Below, piece after piece: positions 52,301 through 63,768 of a DNA stretch of 64,000 nt (positions are counted from its first letter, which is position 1; every line of letters starts with the position of its first letter). The notes beneath the pieces are model-generated. The model did not search any database. It was not told the origin of the DNA and was given only the letters and a program-made list of their open reading frames with translations. The position numbers were made by a program, and so were the translations under genes. Where the stretch lies: assembly GCA_011947345.1 (NCBI GenBank), contig JAAVTG010000579.1, positions 248,001-312,000 of the forward strand, given 5' to 3'. Origin of the DNA: Phytophthora quininea (taxonomy: Eukaryota > Oomycota > Peronosporomycetes > Peronosporales > Peronosporaceae).

Positions 52301-53457
52301 TGGTGTTTTTCGGTGAGCTCGGGTTCAAGTCATCCAAGTTGATCGAGTACCTTTCTTCAATCGACGGGGTGGCCCAACTCCAAGTAGGGTATAATCCAGC
52401 GACCTGGATGTTGGAAGTCATTGGCGCAGGCGTCGGGAATGGCCACGCAGATAGCACAGATTTTGCGGCTCTGTTCAAGTCCAGCGAGCTGTATCGTCAG
52501 CTACAGACAGGCTTGGACCAAGACGGCGTGACAAGACCGTCTCCACGACTCCCAGAAGTGTCGTTCCACCACAAACGCGCTGCCAGCAATTGGACTCAGG
52601 CAGCGTTCTTGGTCAAGCGATTCTTTGCGTTCTACTGGCGGACCCCGTCGTACAACTTGACGCGATGTGTCATTGCTGTGCTGCTTGGAATCGTGTTCGG
52701 GATCACGTTCGTTGGCGCCGAGTACACGTCGTACCAAGGGATCAACTCTGGACTGGGCATGATCTACATGACGACCTCGTACATTACATTCATCACGTTC
52801 GGCAGCGTGCTGCCCATTACCTGCCAAGAACGAGCAGCGTTCTATCGCGAACGGGCAACGCAGACGTACAACGCGTTCTGGTACTTTATCGGCGCCACGT
52901 TGGTCGAGATCCCGTACTGCTTTGCCTCTACCATGCTCTTCTTGGCGATTTTCTTTCCGATGGTGGGGTTTACCGGCGTGAATGAGTTCTTGACGTATTG
53001 GGTCAACTTGTCGATCATTGTGCTGCTGGAAGCCTATCTCGGACAGTTCCTGGCCTACTCCCTGCCGAGTCTGGAGGTGGCGACGGTGTTTGTGGTGATC
53101 ATCCAGAACTTGTTGGTCTTGTTCATGGGATACAACCCTCCTGCTGGTTCGATCCCGCGCGGCTACAAGTGGCTCTACGACATTGTTCCGTCGCACTACA
53201 GCTTCGCAAGTCTGACCGCCATCGTGTTTGGGGACTGTCCTGCTGACGGAGACGGCAGCGACCGTGGATGTCAGCGGATGACTAGCACTCCGCCCGAACT
53301 TGGCGACGCCATTACGGTCAAGGAATACCTCGAGACCCAGTTCCACGTCAAGCACAGCGAGATCTGGACGAACTTTGGCATCCTCATGCTCTGGATCGTA
53401 GCTTTGCGAGTGCTGTCGCTCCTAGCACTGCGCTTCGTGAACCACCAGAAGAGATAG
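49376..53457 (+). CDS. full-size ABCG (PDR-type) ABC transporter
   Basis: 1361 residues once four homopolymers gain a base (C4 49862, G4 50568, T4 50916, G4 51766). Layout NBD-TMD-NBD-TMD. NBD1: Walker A GQPGSGKSS, signature VSGGERKRVT, Walker B VMLMDEISTGLD. NBD2: Walker A GSSGAGKTTL (across the corrected run), Walker B VLFLDEPTSGLD; its signature is degenerate (GSSTEQMKRLTIG). TMDs carry CVFLGLLNASTFFHF, FSGFTITKGHIPDYLIWMYW and CQERAAFYRERATQTYNAFW. ATP-driven efflux of lipophilic compounds at the plasma membrane is the family role; the substrate is unknown. ATG 49376 is the first in frame. Confidence 0.93.
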
Positions 53458-54582
53458 TTGTATGCAGAATTCATAAGTAGACGCTACTTTCGACTGCTCC
53501 ACCGAGGCGCACAGCACTCCGTTCGAAGCCTCGAACGACCGCGATCCTTATCTTCCGTTGCCTCTCCAGTCAGAGTGGCTGATCGAGTGCGTGTCGTCCG
53601 CTTGACGAGAGCGCCTTGCACGGTCAGAAGATGCCGTCGATCGACAACGTAGCGCCGTCGAGGCTGCGAGAGAGCTCTCGGCAGAACTCACCTGGCGAGC
53701 GCCACGCTAGCCGCCTCTCATCCGGGTCATATTCGACACACGCGCGCGAAAAGCGGCTCAGCGCAGTTGAAGTGCGTGCGTCCAGCAGCGGAATGGCAGC
53801 AACGATTGCAACGCGTTAAATGGCTGCCATCGACCGACACAACTGCAGCAATCGACTACAGCAATCGACTCCTTTGGATCCCGCGCCGCGGTGCATGTAC
53901 AGTGCCGCCGGATGAAGTGACCCGGTGGCAGCAGCTCGAGCCGACGAGGCTCTTTGAGTATCTTGTCCCGCGCGTCGGTCTCGGGGACGGTCGCAATCGC
54001 CTGTTCTATACAAACGCCAAGTGTAGGGCCTTTCTGCGTTTTGATTCGCCCGCGGCTCTTGGCACTTTAAGGCCCCGGCTGGTGTCGCAAAATGCGAATG
54101 AAATGTCCGGGATATTAGCACCCCAGATGGGGGCGAAGACGATCCACAGCGTGGCGGTGAACATGGCTCCGAGGCCAAGCAGATGCAGATGCACGATGGC
54201 GCTCGTGGAAGGCTGCAGCGAGAGCTCCGTCCGAAGCCGAGGCGGCGCCCGTTTCCGCTGCTTGAGCTGATTCCGCGAGAGCGCTCTTATTGGGATGGGC
54301 AGCCAGTCCTAATAGCCTGCAGGGAACTGATAGTGCGTACCGTCGGCTCGCTGAGGCTTTATCTGTGACGTGCGCGTACTTGAATGTGGTATTGTATGGC
54401 TACACCTGCTGTCGGCTAGCTCTTATCCCCTCGCATACAGCGTACTTCCCTCCGCCCCACAACGCGACGACAGGCGGCTCCCCTCTCTCTCCGGCCAGCT
54501 CTTCGCCTTTGCTGCCATTCCCTCTTTTGCTAGACAGAGAGACCCCACGTTCCGGCCAGGCACACTCAGGCTCAAGCGTAAG
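53458..54582. other. intergenic, no gene recognised
   Basis: Frames up to 167 codons (53767-54270, plus) without motifs. GC-rich. It contains the promoter of the EGF-like gene. Confidence 0.35.
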
Positions 54583-55734
54583 ATGAAGTCGGCGGCGTAC
54601 ATCGCGAGCATTGCGGCTCTGCTGGCCTCGGCCCGCGCCGAGTCGGGCTCTGGCCAGGCGGGCTACTGCAAGGACGACACCTCGTGCGAGGCCAACTACG
54701 TGTGCATCAGTGTGCAGACCACGCGCTCGGGCATCGAGGACGTCAAGCAGTGCCTGCCTTACACGACCGAGGGCGACGTGTGCTCCGGCACGTTCCCGGG
54801 CCTGTGCCCCAGCTTCAGCACGTGGGACACGGCCTTCCAGTCCATCAGCAGCGTCTGCGCCTACCAGCTGCCCTCGGGCACGGACCAGTGCCTCAACAGC
54901 TCCTTCTCGGGCTCGGACCGGAGCGGCTACGTGTCGTGCATGGACATCACCGAGGGATCGGGCTCGACTGCCGAGTCTGTCGGCGTCATCTACGGCTGCG
55001 TCGACTTTGACGGCACCAACCTGCTGTTCCTGCAGGATTCAGACAACTGGGCGCTGTCGGAGAACATGAACTACACGGCCGTCATCAACGAGGGCTGCGT
55101 GAACCCCAACAACGCGCAGGACTCGGACGTTGTCTGCTCCGGCCGCGGCACGTGCGCGCCCTACTCGTCGGGCTCCATGGACTACTACTGCGAGTGCAAC
55201 GTCGGCTACAACGGCACCTACTGTCAGAAGGTCGAGTCCAACAAGTGCACGCTCGAGAGCCAGTGCCAAGCCGGCACGTGCAACCTCAAGACGCAGGAGT
55301 GCGAGTGCGACGAAGGCACCACGGGCGACCAGTGCGCGTACTGCGACCCCACCTCCAGCAAGGCCTGCAACGGCAAGGGCACGTGCGTGGCGGCCTCGAC
55401 CGAGTCCTCTGGCTCGTCCACATCGTCCGGTTCGTCGACGACCCAAGCCACCGCCGGCTCGTCGGCCGGCACCGTTGTGGCCGCTGGCTCGGACAGCTCG
55501 GCTGCGCGTTTCTTGATGGAGACGGTGGGCATGGCCTCCAGCTCCAGCTCGGGCGACGGCAACGTCTGCAAGTGCGACTCGGGCTACGCCGGCGACCAGT
55601 GCACGCGCAAGGTGTCGAGCGGCAGCAGCAGCGGCAAGAAGAAGAGCTCGGGCTCGTCTACGAGCGACGCCGCGTCGGTGGCCTCCTCGCTCTTCCTGGT
55701 CGCGTCAGCGGCTGTGGTTGCTCTGATGAACTAG
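54583..55734 (+). CDS. secreted EGF-like protein, probably GPI-anchored
   Basis: 383 residues, single exon. Signal peptide MKSAAYIASIAALLASARA. The N-terminal half is Cys-rich. EGF-like modules follow: GRGTCAPYSSGSMDYYCECN, then GYNGTYCQ; TCNLKTQECECDEGTTGDQC; and, after a Ser/Thr-rich stretch, CKCDSGYAGDQC. The Ser-rich spacer is likely O-glycosylated. The C-terminus SSLFLVASAAVVALMN after a Ser-rich stretch is a typical GPI-attachment signal. Cell-surface role inferred; ligand unknown. Strongly GC-biased codon use suggests high expression. Confidence 0.85.
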   Translation: MKSAAYIASIAALLASARAESGSGQAGYCKDDTSCEANYVCISVQTTRSGIEDVKQCLPYTTEGDVCSGTFPGLCPSFSTWDTAFQSISSVCAYQLPSGTDQCLNSSFSGSDRSGYVSCMDITEGSGSTAESVGVIYGCVDFDGTNLLFLQDSDNWALSENMNYTAVINEGCVNPNNAQDSDVVCSGRGTCAPYSSGSMDYYCECNVGYNGTYCQKVESNKCTLESQCQAGTCNLKTQECECDEGTTGDQCAYCDPTSSKACNGKGTCVAASTESSGSSTSSGSSTTQATAGSSAGTVVAAGSDSSAARFLMETVGMASSSSSGDGNVCKCDSGYAGDQCTRKVSSGSSSGKKKSSGSSTSDAASVASSLFLVASAAVVALMN

Positions 55735-56030
55735 ACGGAAGGTGGATGGAGCAGGGGCGTCGTATGCTTCCTCCCAGCGCCTTCCTGCTGTGTTGACTGT
55801 GCTTTGAGAGAGAGATCGTTTCCTCCTAATGCATTTTTGCCTTTCCTATGAACATTCATTTGCCAACGTCTTGTGTCGCCGTCGCCGGTGCTTCCTGTCT
55901 CCATTAACCAGCGTGATCATCTTGGTAGCCATGTGGGTCAAGCTGGTCAATAATCCAGCGCCTGATTTTCCCCTTGGAGTTTGTATTGCGCCACCCACTT
56001 TTGAACTCTCCATCCAAGTCGTTTATTCAG

Positions 56031-57562
56031 ATGAGCCACTACAGCCGGGCGTCGCGCAGCTCCATCTCCAGCAGTGTGGCGGGCGCCCCCACGGCGCTGC
56101 GCAACGACGCCATCCTGTACCTGACGATCCTGTCGGCGCGCGACCTCAAGAAGGTGCAGGTGGTGGGCGAGCAGGACCCGTACTGCAGCGTGTACCTGAC
56201 GACGGGCGGCCGCGAGCAGGAGAAGGCAGCGTTCAAGACCGACACCCACGACAATGGAGGTCCGAGACAATCAGGAGTGACGATCCATTTAGAAGAGTAA
56301 GGCTCACATGCGCTATCTGCTGCAGGCACGCAGCCTATGTGGAACACGAAGGGCACAATCCTCATCCCCGACATCTCGTCGGACGTCATTCGCTTCCGGG
56401 TCAAGAACGACAACTGGGGCAAGAAGTGAGTGGCTGCAATTGCTTTTGCAATAGTGGGGTGGAGGCGGCTAATGCTGCTGCTGTTGCTATTGCTGTGCAG
56501 CACGGTGATCGGAGAAATCGCGCTAGCGATGAGAGACCTGTCTCGCGGACGGTCGATGGAAAAGGAGTTTGCACTGACGCCCAAGGGATTCCTAAGAGTG
56601 TTGATGTATCTATCACTGGGGCACGGTGAGGACAAGTGCTGGATGGAGGGAGGACTCGTATGGTTTACTGATGCTGTTGCGGTTGATGTTGCAGAGAACC
56701 CGACGCAACAGCCCAAGGTCAAGTTTGGCGAGTACCCGCAGCACTTTATCCCAGGAAAAACGAAGCTCTACGTCGGACTGATCTCTGGCAGCAAGCTGCG
56801 AGACATCCAGTCGTTCGGCACGCAGGACCCGCTCTGCGAGGTGTATCTCGGACGGAGCCGCATGCCGACGAGCAAGGACCTGGTGTACAAGACACGCACG
56901 CACGACAATGGAGGTAGGTGCTCGCAAGTTACAGGCGGCTTGGACACTAGCTAATCCTTTTTCGATGACAGGCAAAAACCCTCGATGGATCGAAGGCATC
57001 GCAGTCACAGTGCGGTGCATAGAGCACGACTTCCTTGTCATTCGCGTCATGAACGACAACACCGTCAAAGAGTACGTTGAAGTGGTCTGTATCTGGTTGA
57101 TTCTGCGTCTATACTGACAGCGTCTTCAACTGCTACAGCACCCTCATTGGCGAGCTGTGTCTGAAGGTCGAGATGCTGATCGGACGCAACTTTGAGGACA
57201 AGAACTACCCGATCGAGGCGGACGACACGATCGTCGGCCAAGTTCGACTGCAACTGTCGCTGTTCAACGACGAGATCATGGACGAGGAGGAGGTGCGCGA
57301 GTGCGACGTGGACGGCTGCTCCTGCGCGTCCGCCCAGCCCGTGCGCGCGATCAAGGTCGGCGACGTTCTGATCGACGGCATCTCGCCCGAGGGCGTGCAG
57401 TACTTGGAGGCAGGCACCGCGGTGCACACCGGCTGCGAGCTGGCCGGAGACTACGTCGTGGAGAAGGACGTGTACGAAGGCGGCGGCTGGCAGAGCGACG
57501 AAGTGAACACCCGCCAACTCGAGCAACTCGACAGCGACGAGTGGGAAGGAGACGAGCTGTAG
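56031..57562 (+). CDS. two-C2-domain protein
   Basis: 398 residues, six exons: 56031-56259, 56326-56425, 56501-56625, 56695-56913, 56972-57071, 57139-57562; lengths sum to a multiple of three. C2-1: AILYLTILSARDLKKVQVVG, EQDPYCSVYL, KTDTHDNGG (Ca2+-binding loop-like). C2-2: KLYVGLISGSKLRDIQSFGT, QDPLCEVYLG, KTRTHDNGG. The two halves share exon-end positions (both split at HDNGG), so they look like an internal duplication. The C-terminal 100 residues are acidic with a short Cys group (CDVDGCSCASA). Calcium-dependent membrane binding is likely (family). Confidence 0.85.
56260..57138 (+). other. introns of the C2 gene
   Basis: Five introns: 56260-56325, 56426-56500, 56626-56694, 56914-56971 and 57072-57138 (58-75 bp), all GT...AG and all preserving frame. 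Confidence 0.8.
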
Positions 57563-57724
57563 AAACAAACCCCTTTTGAAAACAGGATTGCAACGTTTGG
57601 CACTGCAACGATATCGTATCGTAATTTTTGGCATTTGCGGCACTATCGTTGCATCGTTAAGTGCGACCGGAATCGGAGGGGCGGCCCCAGTCCTGCATTC
57701 ACATCTTCAGTTGAGAGGACAGGC

Positions 57725-59840
57725 ATGCGGAGTGGACAGGTGCTGGCGCTGGCCGCGGCGCTGTGCGGGCGCAGCGAGGCCTTCTCGCTGCCAGGCGTGC
57801 AGATGACCACGTACAGCAAGGGAGAAGCGCTGCCGCTCTTCGTCAACAGCCTCAAGTCGGGCGAGACGCTGCTGCCCTTGGATTACTACAAGCTGCCCTT
57901 CTGTCAGGTACCCATTTTTATAAATATACATAATATATAAAACATCAGCTGAACTTCTTATCTTCTGCAGCCGGAGAAGATCGAGTACAAGTCGGAAAAC
58001 CTGGGCGAGTATCTAACCGCCAACCGCATCCAGAACTCCCCGTACGAGATCAAGTTCCTGGAAGGCCAGCAGTGCAACGTGCTGTGCCAACAGGAGTACG
58101 GCGAGAAGGACGTCAAGAACTTCGAGGACAAGGTCAAGGACTCGTACCGAGTCAACTGGATCCTGGACAACCTGCCGGCCACCTCCGTCTCGGCCGAGGG
58201 CGGCATGACGGTCGGCTTCCCGTTGGGGAGTTTCAATCCCGAGGTGGAGGTGGTGCCGCAGCTCAACAACCACGTCAAGATCCTCATCGGCTACAACAAC
58301 AACCCACTGGGCACAGCCGAGTCCTCGGAGGATGAAGGGCGCATCGTGGACTTCAAAGTCATCCCCTACAGCTTCGACTACTCGGCCAAAAACTACGACC
58401 AGGAGCAGAACCGCATGGACTCGTGCGAGCACTCGAGCGACCTCAAGCGCCCGCTGTACGTGCGCAAGAACAAGGAAGGCAAGATGCCCGTCTTCTGGAC
58501 CTACAGTGTCGAGTGGGTGCAGGACAACGAGCACGAGTGGCGTACACGATGGGATGTGTACTTTGACGCCGGATCGGGAGGCGACGAAGTGCACTGGTTC
58601 TCGATCATCAATGCGCTGGTGATCGTGCTGTTCCTCAGCGGAATGGTCGGCATGATCCTCATGCGCAGTCTTCACCGCGATATCAGCCGTTACAACCGCG
58701 TGCCTACCGAGGAGGAGCGTGCCGAAGAACGTGAGGAGTCTGGCTGGAAGCTGGTGCACGCGGATGTATTCCGCCCGCCGTCGAAGCACCCCATGCTGTT
58801 CTGCGTGATGGTCGGCACGGGCTGCCAGCTGCTGGGAATGGCGCTCGTCACGCTGTTCTTCGCTGCTGTGGGTGTTCTGGCGCCGTCGAACCGCGGCAAG
58901 CTGGTGATCGCACTACTGGTGTGCTTTGTACTGCTCGGCATGCTGGCTGGGTACATGTCGGCGCGCACGTACAAGATGTTCAAGGGCAAGCGCTGGCAGC
59001 TCAACACGGTGCTCACGGCCGTGCTTTTCCCGGGCATCATGTTCTCGCTGTTCTTCTTCCTCAACCTGTTTGTGTGGGGCGCTGGATCAGACGCTGCTGT
59101 GCCTTTCGGCTCCATCCTGCTCGTCTTCTTCCTCTGGACGGGCATTTCGGTGCCGCTAGTGTTTGCAGGCGCCTACTTCGGCTTCAGGTGCGTTACGCTG
59201 ATTCATTGTGAGCCGTGACGAGTTACTCATGTATTCTTGTTTGAATCCTCACAGGAAAGCGCCGATCACGTTCCCTGTAGCGACGAGCAACATCCCGCGG
59301 CCTGTGCCTCCTCAGCCATGGTACATGACCCACATGACGGCGGTGGCTGTCGGCGGTGTGCTCCCCTTCGGCGCCATCTTTGTCGAGCTATTCTTCGTGC
59401 TGTCTGCGCTGTGGTCGGACAAGTACTACTACGTGTTCGGCTTCTTGTTGCTGGCCTTCCTTATTCTTATCAACACGTGCGCGGAGATTACGATCGTGCT
59501 CACCTACTTCCAGCTTTGTGCAGAGGACTACAACTGGTACGTTTTAGCGCAGAATTGTGTTCTGCTGGAGTTGTTTGAGACTGATTTGTCTATTTGCCTT
59601 TGCCGACGCAGGTGGTGGCGGTCACTCTTCGTGTCGGGAGCTTGCGGCGGCTACGTGTTCCTCTACTCGACGTATTACTTCTGGACGCGTCTGGACGTGA
59701 GCAACGTCATCGGTGCCATGCTCTACTTTGGCTACATGGCGGTCATCTCGGGCGCTCTGTCGCTGTTGACCGGCGCTGTGGGTGTTGGCGCGTCGCTGTG
59801 GTTCACGCGCAAGATCTACGCGTCGATCAAGGTCGACTAG
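57725..59840 (+). CDS. transmembrane 9 superfamily (nonaspanin, EMP70) protein
   Basis: 636 residues from exons 57725-57907, 57971-59187, 59255-59536 and 59612-59840; exact multiple of three. Signal peptide, then the lumenal TM9SF domain (GVQMTTYSKGEALPLFVNSL, YYKLPFCQPEKIEYKSENLG, NRIQNSPYEIKFLEGQQCNV). Cytosolic loop SLHRDISRYNRV, GWKLVHADVFRPPSKHPMLF. Nine membrane segments include FVLLGMLAGYMSARTYKMFK. Ends TRKIYASIKVD, the KIY-x2-IKVD-type Golgi retention signal of the family. Acts in endomembrane sorting. No frameshift; appears intact. Confidence 0.95.
57908..59611 (+). other. introns of the TM9SF gene
   Basis: 57908-57970, 59188-59254 and 59537-59611 (63, 67 and 75 bp), all GT...AG and in phase. 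Confidence 0.85.
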
Positions 59841-61190
59841 AGGATGGCGTTCGCTTGGCGCACTCGTAGGAGCCCACGCTAAACGGAGGCATGCAGACGT
59901 TTGGAGAGTGGCGAGTTGTAACAGGAAGGCATTACGAAGCGAAACAAGTTGATGTCAATGTTTCCCATGCATGCAATGACCTCTAATGCATCCAAAATAT
60001 CTTACTTTGCACTGATGCTACATACTCTACCTTGCCGATGTGCCCCTTATCCGAACTCGCATACCGTCAGTGACGCCGAATTAATTGCAGCGTCGTTGTT
60101 CCGTTACTTCTGCTGGTCTCGGAAGGGAAGGTTACCTCCGACATCCAAAATCGACTTCCAGCGCATGACGCGTATTCACAATTCGCGGTCGTTGGGAACG
60201 TTCGTTCGTTGCCGAGTATCTTCAAACTCGAGTACTTTGTAGTCGTACGCGGGTGAACTTTGGTCTCGTCACTTTATTCAGACTTTCATGAGCCGACGAT
60301 ACTTGTCACGTAGCCTTTCAACTTCACAGCTTTCTTCTTCTCACGCTGCGACCGACGCGGGTTTTTACAGGTGCCAGTTCTTGTGCCAGCACAATATACA
60401 CTATGTGTGGACACACACTCTCGAAGGTGGTCAATATGTTTCGTGGGAATTTGACAGGATCTGCACTGTCCAATATTTCTTGAAACAAGCGTTCTCGCTG
60501 CGCCGCAAAGCGGCGGCCAGCCCGCCCCAGCTCCGTTTCAATTAGTTTTCCTTTTCCTATAATATGTAAATATCAACTATTTTTTGGCAAGAACAGACAA
60601 AATATGCCCAAACAGAAACACATGAACTTTGAAGCTCGACGATTGATCAATATAATAGATAGTAGTTTATGATTGGCCAACTATTGTTGTCATGTCTTCA
60701 ATGTGAAATTGTTGTATCCGAACATTGCTGCTATTCTACGTTAGCACATGATAATAGGCACGCATTAGTGTTAACCCTTTCGTTACCTTGATACTGTTCT
60801 ATATTAAGCCTCACATACTTTGATCAAGTCAAACTCGTAGAATCATACACGAAGTACGACTTTAAAAATGTACTCTCACAGTTTTTCTTTTTCTTACCAG
60901 TTTGAATAAATTGTTGTAGTGTTTTTAAGCGGAACCATACTTTAAGTATGCTTTTGCGACGTCCACCGTGATTCGCGAAAATACTGCGCGACGCTCCGTG
61001 CCCCCACCATTTTCGCAATAGAAGCAGTACCGTGGAGAATGTCCGTCCGCCGGAGACAGTCACACCAAGAAGAAGGGACGCCGGAGTTCCAGGAGATCTA
61101 CAGATGTACGACTTTATGCACGACTTCATGATCAAGTGCTTTAATCCGTCTTATCCCTCAGCGTGTTCGATAAAAGCCGCGGGCGCTTAG
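59841..61190. other. intergenic, no gene recognised
   Basis: AT-rich from about 60540. The plus-strand frames to 60545 have no motif. Near 61080-61130 a short frame (QMYDFMHDFMIK) seems to belong to the fragment at 61191. Confidence 0.35.
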
Positions 61191-61352
61191 ATCAAGTACG
61201 ACCCGCGCTATGACTTCATCTTCATGGGAATGAACGACGACGAGATTGCCGCGGATTTGACCGACACGGAAGCCTTGTACAAGACCGCGAGTACGCTGAA
61301 TCACTGGCACGAGCGTACAGCGCCAGAGGCACGGCCAGTGCTGGACCGATGA
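61191..61352 (+). pseudogene. short conserved-looking coding fragment
   Basis: Open after a TAG at 61189-61191. It reads IKYDPRYDFIFMGMNDDEIA, then DLTDTEALYKTASTLNHWH, ending at a stop near 61352. The upstream text QMYDFMHDFMIK ends with the same bases (GATCAAG) that begin this block. This suggests a small duplication or misread exon border. Family not recognised. Confidence 0.25.
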
Positions 61353-62200
61353 AGCTTGGAGCGTGGAGAATCATGAACACGAAGCCGACGGTCGACAGCA
61401 CCCGGTGAGCGAAGTGAACATCTCGAATAAAAGACAACACCCGGGCTCGAGCGACAGCGCCAGCATGACGACGAAGCACAGGAACGCGATGAAGCGAGGC
61501 AGAGGGTAAACGTCGCTGGCCTTCTCGCTTATAGTCACATCGACCATCTTGCTGGCCTGGATGGCGTGGATGATCACCGCGACATTCATAAGGAAACCGA
61601 ATCAGCTGTGAAACTTGACAATGCGTTCCAACGAGCTGAAGGACACCAACGACACCGGCAGACGCTACACGTGGAGGATCAGGAACATGAGCACCAGCAG
61701 ACCAATCTGGCCCGAGATGACGTAGTTGTCTTTGTCCGAGAGCAGCGAGCCGAGCTTGACAACCACGGCAACGAAGGTTAGTAGCACCAGCAGCTCACCG
61801 AGCTACAGATCTACCACCAACTGCATGAACATGGTGTAGGGCTTAGCCACGGGGACGTTGGTCGTCACCTTCACCGGCGGCGGCGCCACGACGGTCTTTA
61901 GAGCCGCCGCCAGCAGCAAACCGCACAGCGCCATTGTACCGAACGCGATGCCGCCGATAATACCGGGGCAATTGTAGACCCCGCAACGGCGCGACAGTCG
62001 TGCTGGTGCCGACTGACGAATTGCCAGTCGCAGCGCAGTTGAACGTGGCCGCGCCGTTGGTGCCGCTGCGGTGCGTGGAGATCGGCCATGAGGTGCTCAA
62101 GGCGGCGGTGCCGGTGGCACTAAGCGCCCATCAGACGTGGTGGCGACGGCAAACGCTGGTAGTTGAAGCTCATGCTGGACGTACTGGACTCGCCGACGAC
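61330..62200 (-). pseudogene. multi-pass membrane protein remnant
   Basis: Minus-strand coding text with several membrane segments: GIIGGIAFGTMALCGLLLAA, LGELLVLLTFVAVVVKLGSL, VISGQIGLLVLMFLILHV, FGFLMNVAVIIHAIQAS, LPRFIAFLCFVVMLAL and TVGFVFMILHAPSFIGPALA. It is broken by at least three in-frame stops and by frame changes near 61460 and 62000. The stops lie between helices with good coding continuity on both sides, so this is a decayed gene, not noise. Family not recognised. Confidence 0.5.
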
Positions 62201-62269
62201 GAACGTGGACTAGTCGCTTTCGGCCAAGATGTCGCTATTGTGTAGCCACCTAGGAAGTACGAGATGGGA

Positions 62270-62964
62270 GGGTGCTGTCAGTCTTGAAGAACATCACGAC
62301 GTTGGTGGCAGAGTTCGTCTCTCACCACAAGAATTTCGAGACGCTGATGACGATCCTTGAGATGACGGAGCGCGACTGTAAGAAGAATCTGTCCTATCAA
62401 ATGTGCTCTTGTATCCACGGCGACGTGGTTGCCAGCAGTTGATTGTCTCCAGTCAAGCCTTCGGATCCGTAGTGCCTGACATGGATTGAAACTTCGCGCA
62501 ATCTGGGCAGGCAGTCCTTCCCCAAGTACCCGTTTCCTGGGCTTTAGCCAAAGAGGAGGTCCAGCGTGTCGTTGCATGATCTCAATTTGATCGAGTCGTT
62601 GGGGTCTGGTCTGGCGCTTATTGCGAGCAGTCCCGAGGTGCTTTCGAACGAGTACGGCACCATCGATATTGACGGAGACATCGTCGTGGACGAGGACGAA
62701 ACGAAGCTGCATCTGCGGCTGATAAATGCTGCGGTCAGTGCCAAGAACAACTGTTGGATCGCCCTGGGCAAGGAGAACGAGGCGGGCACCTTCAACTTCA
62801 TCTGCCGAGCTGGAGAACGGGCGCGTGTCACGCATGCCGTCAACCGGTTGTGTTCCCACATCAGACAAATTATAGAAATTGGCAGCGCACTTGCCTTCGA
62901 CTCTCCATTAGTGCGACAAAAGCAGCCATTGGCGCCGCCGCTAACACTCTGGCCAGCAGGATAA
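62270..62964 (+). pseudogene. unrecognised coding fragments
   Basis: Block 1 (about 62281-62460): LKNITTLVAEFVSHHKNFET, LMTILEMTERDCKKNLSY. Block 2 (62566-62964): SLHDLNLIESLGSGLALIAS, IDIDGDIVVDEDETKLHLRL, CWIALGKENEAGTFNFICRA. Stops separate them. Block 2 looks like real coding sequence, but I cannot place the family. Confidence 0.3.
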
Positions 62965-63029
62965 ACCGGTTCAACTGCTGTGTGAGTCCACAAGAAGTGC
63001 AAGCGCCTGTCCCGGCAACCTAGGCTACG

Positions 63030-63382
63030 ATGCAGGCCGCTCGTCGCTCCTTCCTCCTTCTCGCCTGCGTCTCGTGTGTGGCTTCGCCGACAAGCGCCAC
63101 ACGTCCGTGAACCCTGCGCTGGCCTCCGGCGTCGCCTCGTCCAAGATCTTCTCGCCAGGTTTCACTGTGAAGGGCGATCCCACGACCCAGGACGAGACCA
63201 AGCCCGCCTACTTGGACCTCAAGGCCAGCACTCCCATGAACGCACGGGTTTTGGGCATCATGACTGCCATGGCGTCGAAGTCAGTCGACGAGACTTTGGG
63301 GTTCAGCATCTCGGACGGCACGTCCTCGACCACCGTGGGGATCTCAAAGCCAAGCAGCGGGTCCTTCATAAGCATGGCTTGA
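63030..63382 (+). CDS. small secreted protein (frameshifted)
   Basis: 117 residues after one base is added to GG 63080-63081. Signal peptide MQAARRSFLLLACVSCVGFA, then DKRHTSVNPALASGVASSKI and a compact domain (FSISDGTSSTTVGISKPSSG) to the stop at 63382. No RXLR, CRN or known effector motif, and few cysteines. Function unknown; could be a secreted or wall protein. Confidence 0.45.
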
Positions 63383-63768
63383 TTGCTGTTTGCAATGCCA
63401 CACCGCGTCCACGCACTATCTCGTCGATGTCATCTTCATGCGTGCCCACGCCGTACATGCCGCCTGTCGAAGCACCTCGAGAAAATGTCCTGCATCTTCG
63501 TGCCCGCCATCTTGGCCGTGAATTCTGAGATGAAGTGGTATTGCGCCTGGCGCACTGATCATTTCGACACGGACAGCAAACGCACCACACGTCGCGCGTG
63601 AGGATTATGATGGCGTTCGGGCGGTTCCCCTCGAGTTAGTGCGGAATGTGGTCGATTGGGTACTACACGCGCCCGTTCTCCGTGTTGCTCGGCTTGAAGT
63701 AGTCTAGTAAATCATATCTCGAAAATAGCTGTAGGCGATCCAGTTCGGCTTTTGAGGGGCGCACAGCT
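63383..63768. other. decayed sequence, no intact gene
   Basis: A plus-strand stretch, KHLEKMSCIFVPAILAVNSE then MKWYCAWRTDHFDTDSKRT (about 63470-63590), looks coding-derived but is unassigned and bounded by stops. Confidence 0.3.

Noticed and set aside
52501..53355. 284-codon minus-strand frame
   Set aside because: Antisense of the second half of the ABCG transporter.
62278..62868. 196-codon minus-strand frame
   Set aside because: The plus strand of the same stretch reads like real coding sequence (IDIDGDIVVDEDETKL, CWIALGKENEAGTF); the minus frame looks like its shadow.
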